A stretch of 64,000 nucleotides of DNA from NCBI GenBank assembly GCA_943789485.1, contig CALSUH010000011.1, positions 221,920 to 285,919 of the forward strand, read 5' to 3'. Under the pieces are notes generated by a model. That model worked only from the letters and a program-made list of their open reading frames with translations. It searched no databases and was not told the DNA's origin. This DNA is from an uncultured Pseudomonadales bacterium (GTDB lineage: Bacteria > Pseudomonadota > Gammaproteobacteria > Pseudomonadales > Pseudohongiellaceae). A program made the position numbers and the translations under genes. This document shows, piece after piece, positions 58,612-64,000 of the stretch (position 1 is the first letter of the stretch; every line of letters starts with the position of its first letter).

Positions 58612-58719
58612 CTTTAGGTACTGACAAACACCCAATCTGACAGTATTCAGTTCATGACTCAATCAAAAATGTACAAGCGCCATCGATTCCCACCCGAAAT
58701 CATTCATTATGCCGTGTAG
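58612..58719 (+). mobile_element. Deletion remnant E6 of the IS6-like element (left end and transposase start)
   Basis: The left end aggtactgacaaacacccaa is followed by ATG at 58669 and 16 codons of transposase N-terminus (MYKRHRFPPEIIHYAV), then TAG. There is no C-terminal part and no right end that I can see. Confidence 0.7.
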
Positions 58720-58810
58720 TCATAAGGGTTTGTTGGAGGAGCAGCGTTTGTGACCAACGGACCAGCAAAACCCATAGTCCGTTACGCCAAATCGTAAGTC
58801 GATAAAAATG

Positions 58811-58900
58811 GTGGTCTCACAGGGACTCGAACCTCGGACAAACGTATTATGAGGCAGTGTAACTGGTAGCTTTCTGATTCTGTAAGTTAAAGATTCCCAA
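58811..58900 (-). other. tRNA-like remnant (decayed Met-type tRNA or attachment site)
   Basis: On the minus strand the sequence reads a tRNA-like T arm (gaggttcgagtccc) and a 3' end tgagaccacca, preceded by ctcataa, the loop sequence of Met tRNAs. The matching 5' acceptor strand ggtctca is missing and the anticodon stem does not pair, so it is not a functional tRNA. It could be a pseudo-tRNA or the leftover of an integration site. The rest of the 58.7-59.2 kb gap shows nothing else. Confidence 0.35.
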
Positions 58901-59265
58901 GTGATTTCAAGAATCGTACACCGAACCAAAACCGAAATCGAACACTCAGGTTGAGATTCGGCAGGGGGGTGAGGAACTGAAAATCTGCGAAACTGGAAAG
59001 ATGGTGAGTGGCCGCTTCCGGCCAGGAGCGGACCCTTACAAAGAGTTGCGGTAAGGCTGAGGACTGAAAATTCTTGTGTCGACAGTTCGATTTTGTCCCT
59101 AGGCAGCACCTCTTATACCTATTTCAAGGATAAAGGGGGCAGCCACTTGCTTCACGTTTTCTACATTTTCCTTCTTTTAGTTCTGTATTTTTACCCTGAG
59201 CCCCTTTATTCTTCTGCTCCGCGGTACACGCTGTCCTTCGGGACTACATCCACTCAAATTGCCAC

Positions 59266-60480
59266 ATGATTTCTATGCAAACTCCTGTCTCACAATCACC
59301 TCAGCTATCCTCCATCGCATCATTCCTGAAACTCGAATCGACCGGCGGCATAATTCTTATCGCTACCTCGCTTCTGGCGATGATTTGTGCGAATTCCTTC
59401 CTAGCTCCCTGGTATCAACTATTGTTGGATACGCCGGTGGAGATTCGCATAGGCGCATTGGAGATCGCGAAACCGCTACTGCTTTGGATTAACGACGGGC
59501 TAATGGCAATTTTCTTCTTCCTCATTGGACTCGAGTTAAAGCGTGAGTTATTAGAGGGCGAGCTATCCGACCCACGCAATATAATTCTTCCTGGTGTCGG
59601 TGCGGTTGGGGGTATGTTAGTGCCGGCCCTGATCTATATATTGCTAAATAAAGGCGATGCAACAGCTTTGCAGGGCTGGGCTATTCCCGCTGCTACGGAT
59701 ATCGCCTTTGCCTTGGGCATACTAGCCCTGCTGGGGCCACGGGTGCCTACCTCGCTAAAAGTATTTCTTACTTCGCTCGCCATCTTCGATGACATAGGCG
59801 CGATCGTTATCATCGCCGCGTTCTATACCGACGGTATTTCTGTCTCAGCATTATTTATTGTGGCCATTTGTTTGCCGTTACTGTTCATCCTAAATCGACG
59901 CAATGTCCTGTCTTTCAGCCCCTATGTATTGATCGGTATAGTTATGTGGGTAGCGATGTTGAAGTCCGGTGTACACGCGACCTTGGCTGGAGTCTTGCTC
60001 GCAGTGTTTATTCCTATCCGCTCGAAGAAGAATGCAGACTTCTCTCCTTTGAAAAAGTTGGAGCATGACCTGCACGGCGTCGTCGCCTTCTTCGTATTAC
60101 CCGTCTTTGCGTTCGTGAATGCTGGCATTGACATTCGTGATATGAGCATGGAACAAGTCGTGCACGGTGTTCCGATGGGTATTGCTCTGGGCCTGTTCGC
60201 GGGGAAGCAGATTGGTATTTTTGGCCTGTGTTGGCTCGCCATCAAGACAAAGCTCACCAAGCTGCCCAGCGGCATGACTTGGTCAAGTCTTTATGGCACG
60301 GCGGCCCTGTGTGGAGTTGGTTTCACAATGAGCCTGTTCATTGGCTCTTTAGCATTCGAGGAAACTGGCGTCAATCTGCTATTCGATGAGCGCATGGGTA
60401 TCATCATTGGCTCAATCGCATCAGGGATTGTTGGCTATGTTCTGCTGCGCGCAGCCTTGCCAGCGGCGCATGGGAAATAA
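59266..60480 (+). CDS. nhaA: Na+/H+ antiporter NhaA
   Basis: A 404-residue inner-membrane antiporter with about 12 helices. The ion-binding Asp pair is in SLAIFDDIGAIVII. Other family motifs are WINDGLMAIFFFLIGLELKR, AIPAATDIAFALGILALLG and CGVGFTMSLFIGSLAF. It exports sodium in exchange for protons at alkaline pH, complementing the Mrp-like cluster. It is intact, with normal length. Confidence 0.94.
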   Translation: MISMQTPVSQSPQLSSIASFLKLESTGGIILIATSLLAMICANSFLAPWYQLLLDTPVEIRIGALEIAKPLLLWINDGLMAIFFFLIGLELKRELLEGELSDPRNIILPGVGAVGGMLVPALIYILLNKGDATALQGWAIPAATDIAFALGILALLGPRVPTSLKVFLTSLAIFDDIGAIVIIAAFYTDGISVSALFIVAICLPLLFILNRRNVLSFSPYVLIGIVMWVAMLKSGVHATLAGVLLAVFIPIRSKKNADFSPLKKLEHDLHGVVAFFVLPVFAFVNAGIDIRDMSMEQVVHGVPMGIALGLFAGKQIGIFGLCWLAIKTKLTKLPSGMTWSSLYGTAALCGVGFTMSLFIGSLAFEETGVNLLFDERMGIIIGSIASGIVGYVLLRAALPAAHGK

Positions 60481-60510
60481 AACGAACAAAAAGGGGGTAG
60501 GCCCCGATTT

Positions 60511-60536
60511 AAATCGTCCGCTTTCGGCGGCGATTT
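60511..60536 (+). terminator. Hairpin after nhaA
   Basis: aaatcg and cgattt with an inner ccgc/gcgg pairing form a GC-rich stem about 30 bases after the nhaA stop. It is followed by tcacttgatt, so there is no strong T run. Confidence 0.4.
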
Positions 60537-60630
60537 CACTTGATTGAGGCAACTCTTTAATTAGTACTAACAAGATACGGACTAAGGAGCGATAGAAGCT
60601 ACAGTAGTTTACTGCTAACTCCTTGCCCTT

Positions 60631-61574
60631 TTATCGCGAAGGCGGGATAACACATAACATTTCGAACAGTAAGTTTGCGGCCAGCAACGATGTGTTACCA
60701 GAAATGTCATAAGGTGGCGACACCTCTACTAAATCACCCCCTATTATATCGAGCCCCTGGCAACCCCGAATTATTTCCAACCCTTGTGATGAGCTTAAGC
60801 CACCAACCTCAGGGTGTGCCGGTACCCGGCGCGAAGGCAGGATCTAAGCCATCAATATCAAAACTGATATAGACAGGCCCAGCCCCCATTTGCGCACGAA
60901 TTTCAGTCATCAATGGTGCCAGTGATTGGTTCCAACACGTGTGAGCCTCCACTACTCTGAAACCCTGAGACCGGGACCAGTCAAAATCATTGGCCGCATA
61001 GCCGGACCCTCTAAGCCCTATCTGTGCTACGCGCTTACAATCTAGCAAGCCTTCCTCTACCGCGCGTCTAAACGGGGGTGCCGTGGGCAATAGCTTCACC
61101 AAACATTGCCTCGTTGATATCGGAGTGAGCATCGACATGCACCAGCCCAACCGGCCCATGCTTCTCCTTTAATGCTCGCAGGATTGGAAGTGCTATGGTG
61201 TGATCCCCGCCCAGAGTCAGCGGCACGCAGTCATGTGCCAATACTTCCGCATAGAACTTCTCAATAATTGCAATGCTTGCCAGCAAATTGAACGTATTAA
61301 TTGCAACGTCTCCAAGGTCTGCGACCTGAAGATTTTCAAAAGGTGCCGCTCGCGTTGCCATGTTATAGGGGCGAAGGAGCGCAGATTCAGCGCGAATTTC
61401 TCGGGGACCGAATCTTGCCCCGGGTCGATTCGATGTACCAATGTCAAATGGCACACCGATAAAGCCAACATCAAGCCCGCTTGCCGTTTCTGCAGCTGGA
61501 AGTCGCATCATGGTGGCAGGCCCACCAAAGCGAGGCATCTGATTTCCCCCGAGGGGCTGATTGGTTTCTGACAT
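60631..61574 (-). pseudogene. speB: Agmatinase/ureohydrolase (SpeB-like), two frameshifts
   Basis: A manganese ureohydrolase. GTSNRPGARFGPREIRAES is the agmatinase signature, and the metal ligands are in LTLGGDHTIALP (His), VDAHSDI (Asp, His, Asp) and ISFDIDGLDP (two Asp). The first frame opens at the ATG at 61574 and ends near 61080. The second carries RVAQIGLRGSGYAANDFDW and breaks near 60818 (an extra C in acaccc). The third reads EVGGLSSSQGLEIIRGCQG to a TAA at 60631. Reassembled it is about 315 residues, normal for the family. It would hydrolyse agmatine or a related guanidino compound. Confidence 0.85.
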
Positions 61575-62012
61575 TTTTCTGTATACTCTTTTATTCAGGG
61601 TAAGATGAATTAGGTGTTTTTTGCTTGCAAGCATAGTAAGTTTGTCGTGTTTTGGAAATGCCTGTGACTAAAATTTATCACAGCGAAGCAAAAATCAGAA
61701 TTCTGGAGTACTCTAGCTACACGAATTAACTATTTGACAGCATTGTCTTAAATAGCCTCCTCATTGCCGTGCCTCCAGCGCAGAGTTTACTACCATTAGG
61801 CTCCATTCTGTCTGCAAATCGTCGTTCATTGCCCCTCTTGCACTCAGAGCAACACTCTTAGGCCTTGTGAAATTCGTTGCAAGCTGCACGGTCAGCAGTT
61901 TTGAGTAAAAACACGGTATACTTACGCGCCCCGCGCTGCCTTATTCACAGCGATCACGCTTAAGAATCGCAATTCAAGTGAGAGACTACATACTCAAAGG
62001 AAGAAGCAAAAT
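61575..62012. other. Divergent intergenic region
   Basis: About 440 bases between the agmatinase and monooxygenase genes. A ribosome site aaaggaag precedes the TTG at 62013. No RNA, repeat or operator was recognised. Confidence 0.35.
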
Positions 62013-63480
62013 TGATACAAAATGAACATGTTGATGTCTTGATAGTCGGTGCCGGCCTCGCTGGCATCGGTTTTTGCGCGCCATCTGCAGATGAAATGTC
62101 CACAAAAATCTTATGCTGTGGTTGAAGCTAGAAAAGTATTAGGCGGTACCTGGGATTTGTTTCGATATCCCGGCATACGTTCAGACAGCAATATGCATGT
62201 CTACGGTTATACCTTCTGTCCTTGGATTGACGACAAATCTATTGCACCAGGCGAATTAATCCTGCGCTATCTGAAAGATGTCGCCTCAAAATTTAGTATT
62301 AGTAAATTTATTCAATACAACAAACGTGTAAGTCGAGCAGAATGGTCGAGCGAGACAGCGAGATGGACCGTCACTATCGAGGACACTGGCGGTGGCAAAC
62401 CCTCAACACTCACCTGTAACTGGTTACAAATGTGCACGGGTTATTTTTTCCTATGAATCAGGTTATTGTCCCGAATTCCCCGGTCGCAACAAATTCAGAA
62501 AGGAAATTATTCACCCCACAGCAGTGGCCTAAAAATTTCGATGCCACCGGCAAGCGTATTGTCGTAATTGGCTCTGGCGCGACCGCAATAACACTCATTC
62601 CAAGCCTTGCAAAAAAAGCCAGCATGTTGTCATGTTGCAGCGATCGCCTTCCTATATCCACGCCGAGCCAGACGAAGACAGCATCGCAAAACTGCTACGC
62701 CGGTTCCTGCCGGAGCAATGGGCTTATAGACTCATCCGCTGGAAAAATATCCGTCAGGAAAAGATCGAATACGACATGACGCGCAAAGACCGGAAGGCAT
62801 TAAAACGGACATGGTCGACGCTGTCCGCAAAGCCTTGCCTGAAGGGTTTGATGTTGACTCGCATTTTACCCCGCATTACAACCCCTGGGACCAGCGCGTT
62901 TGCTTTGCGCCCAATGGGGATATCTTTAAAGCAATTAGCGATGGAACTGCATCTGTCGAGACCGACGAAATTTTAGCGTTCTCTGAAACAGGGCTAGAAT
63001 TGGCATCTGCAAAGAGCTGGCAGCGGATGTCATCGTCACGGCAACTGGCCTAAACATGATCATGGCTGGCAATATTGCCCTCAAGGTCGATGATGTAAAA
63101 ATCGACCTAGCCGATACCTGGCTTTACAAGGGTCTAATGTTTTCCGGCGTTCCCAATCTTGCGATCGCTGTCGGGTCGTTAACGGCAAGCTACACACTAA
63201 GAATAGAACTGATGGCCGACTATGTTTGCCGCCTGCTGCAGTACAAAGAGGCAATACAACGAAACGCGGCGACACCGCAGTTACCGATGCCAATTAGTGC
63301 GATGCCCGTCAAGCCTTTTGCTGAAAATTTCAGTTCGGCTACTTGGCTCGCGCTTGGCAGCACTTGCCAAAACAGGGTGATACCGAGCCCTGGCTGAACT
63401 TGCAATCTTATGCGGAAAATAAGCGCGTCTTGTCAGCTGATGTGGATGACGGCGTACTCAAATTTACAGCGACTCAATGA
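62013..63480 (+). pseudogene. Flavin-containing monooxygenase (Baeyer-Villiger type), shattered by about six frameshifts
   Basis: A TTG start gives VDVLIVGAGLAGIG (FAD motif). The frame shifts at once and continues as VVEARKVLGGTWDLFRYPGI with the YTFCPW region. Near 62450 it changes again (CTGYF, then HPQQWPKNFDATGKRIVVIG with the second Rossmann motif GSGATAITLIPSL). Further shifts lie near 62630, 62800, 63010 and 63350 (MLQRSPSYIHAEPDEDSIAK, HFTPHYNPWDQRVCFAPNGD, DTWLYKGLMFSGVPNLAIAV). It ends at 63480. The family oxidises ketones or heteroatoms with NADPH and O2. The density of shifts makes this one of the most damaged genes in the window. Confidence 0.82.
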
Positions 63481-63492
63481 ATCACCCTGACT

Positions 63493-64000
63493 TTAGCGGG
63501 AAAAGCGCGTTAGTACATTTCGCGTAATTTTTTCCGTATAAAAATCCTGCTGTTTGAGGCCTACGACCCACTCGCAAGAAGCGGCATTGAACACTTCGCC
63601 TTTGCCGTGCTGAAAACTGGCGATCATACCAGCCCCGTACCTGGACTTTTGTAACGCTTCCTCACTCATGGAATTGCGCTTAATCGAGGCAGCGAACATA
63701 GCATCGGCATCACGAAGATACAGGTTTGCGCCTTTCAGCCTGTGATCTTCTTCGATCAGAGTTGCCGGTCCCATTGCCAGAATTTCCAGATTTTCCGGAG
63801 CGCCATCTTGGTAAGTCGGGTAAGGCAGCCCATCGTTGAAAGTATATTCAACGCCATCAACTTCAAAGCCGTAAATTCCTGCCTCATGTCCAAACAGGTC
63901 ACCGTAGTAAAGATCAGTTCCTTCGAATGCCCAATGGTCTGAACGGTAAACCGTAAAGCCACGTTGCGAGCGGGGCAGTGTCGCCCCCACACCCACATAA
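63493..64000 (-). CDS. C-terminal part of an N,N-dimethylformamidase-large-subunit-like protein, 5' end outside window
   Basis: The minus-strand frame is open through the window edge and ends at 63493. The visible 168 residues (YRSDHWAFEGTDLYYGDLFG, NDGLPYPTYQDGAPENLEIL, then EVFNAASCEWVVGL) resemble the C-terminal domain of the dimethylformamidase beta-subunit family. That family hydrolyses N-substituted formamides, but many members have unknown substrates. The start and catalytic region are not seen, so function is tentative. It is convergent with the broken monooxygenase, 12 bases apart. Confidence 0.6.
   Translation of the reverse strand, partial: YVGVGATLPRSQRGFTVYRSDHWAFEGTDLYYGDLFGHEAGIYGFEVDGVEYTFNDGLPYPTYQDGAPENLEILAMGPATLIEEDHRLKGANLYLRDADAMFAASIKRNSMSEEALQKSRYGAGMIASFQHGKGEVFNAASCEWVVGLKQQDFYTEKITRNVLTRFSR

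Noticed and set aside
58811..58900. Functional tRNA gene
   Set aside because: The 5' acceptor strand is missing and the anticodon stem does not pair, so only a remnant is claimed.

Overview
The window reads as a chromosomal segment of an uncultured, probably marine, gammaproteobacterium with roughly balanced base composition. This rests on the gene families seen: TAXI-type binding protein, Mrp-like antiporter genes with DabA, RimK/RimB, NhaA, GMC oxidoreductase with gluconate 2-dehydrogenase subunit 3, and a UGSC selenoprotein. No rRNA, complete tRNA, CRISPR array or prophage was seen. The striking global feature is the number of single-base frameshifts inside otherwise recognisable genes. 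They cluster at 4.7-8.2, 12-14.7, 17-20.3, 33.5-37.1 and 60.8-63.5 kb, while 21.2-32.2 kb is completely open. Decay and sequencing error cannot be separated from the sequence alone, but groEL carries an in-frame deletion plus an amber codon, which looks like true decay.

Layout. 1-4.85 kb: minus-strand peptide ABC transporter (OppD partial, OppC with a fibronectin-III-like insert, OppB, membrane-anchored binding protein). 5.0-10.9 kb: a broken FAD oxidoreductase divergent from an amine-utilisation operon (APC permease, glutamine-synthetase-like ligase, iron alcohol dehydrogenase). 11.6-13.2 kb: a UGSC-family selenoprotein with UGA exactly at the UGSC motif, followed by a SECIS-like hairpin and an overlapping conserved partner gene. 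15.3-28.5 kb: a LysR regulator divergent from an inorganic-carbon/cation cluster: SulP transporter, DabA (DUF2309), MrpE, F, G, a DUF4040-like subunit, B, C, D, a NuoL/MrpA-like subunit and NuoM. 28.6-32.2 kb: a hybrid sensor kinase with a FixL-like PAS domain and four nearly identical 127-residue PAS repeats. 32.1-40.1 kb: a mosaic in which each unit (DUF2805 with photolyase, CPBP protease, cytochrome c/PQQ dehydrogenase, carboxymuconolactone decarboxylase-like protein) is bounded by copies of one hairpin-forming repeat with an 8-bp microsatellite. One copy is split by an IS3-family element sitting in its central palindrome.

40.2-50.3 kb: single metabolic genes (TAXI binding protein, SnoaL-like, enolase-superfamily enzyme, hydrolase, quinone oxidoreductase) and a putative 3-keto-glycoside set (DUF1080, GMC oxidoreductase, subunit 3). 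50.8-58.6 kb: MscS channel, groES with a degenerate groEL, an MFS transporter, and a RimK/RimB/aspartoacylase-like module. 59.3-64 kb: NhaA, agmatinase, a shattered flavin monooxygenase and the end of a dimethylformamidase-like gene.

At least six internally deleted remnants of one IS6-like element and three copies of a second short repeat are scattered through intergenic DNA. Several genes begin or end exactly at such repeats. The strongest candidates for new biology are the UGSC selenoprotein with its partner, the SulP-DabA-Mrp-NuoM cluster, and the repeat-bounded region with its palindrome-inserted IS.
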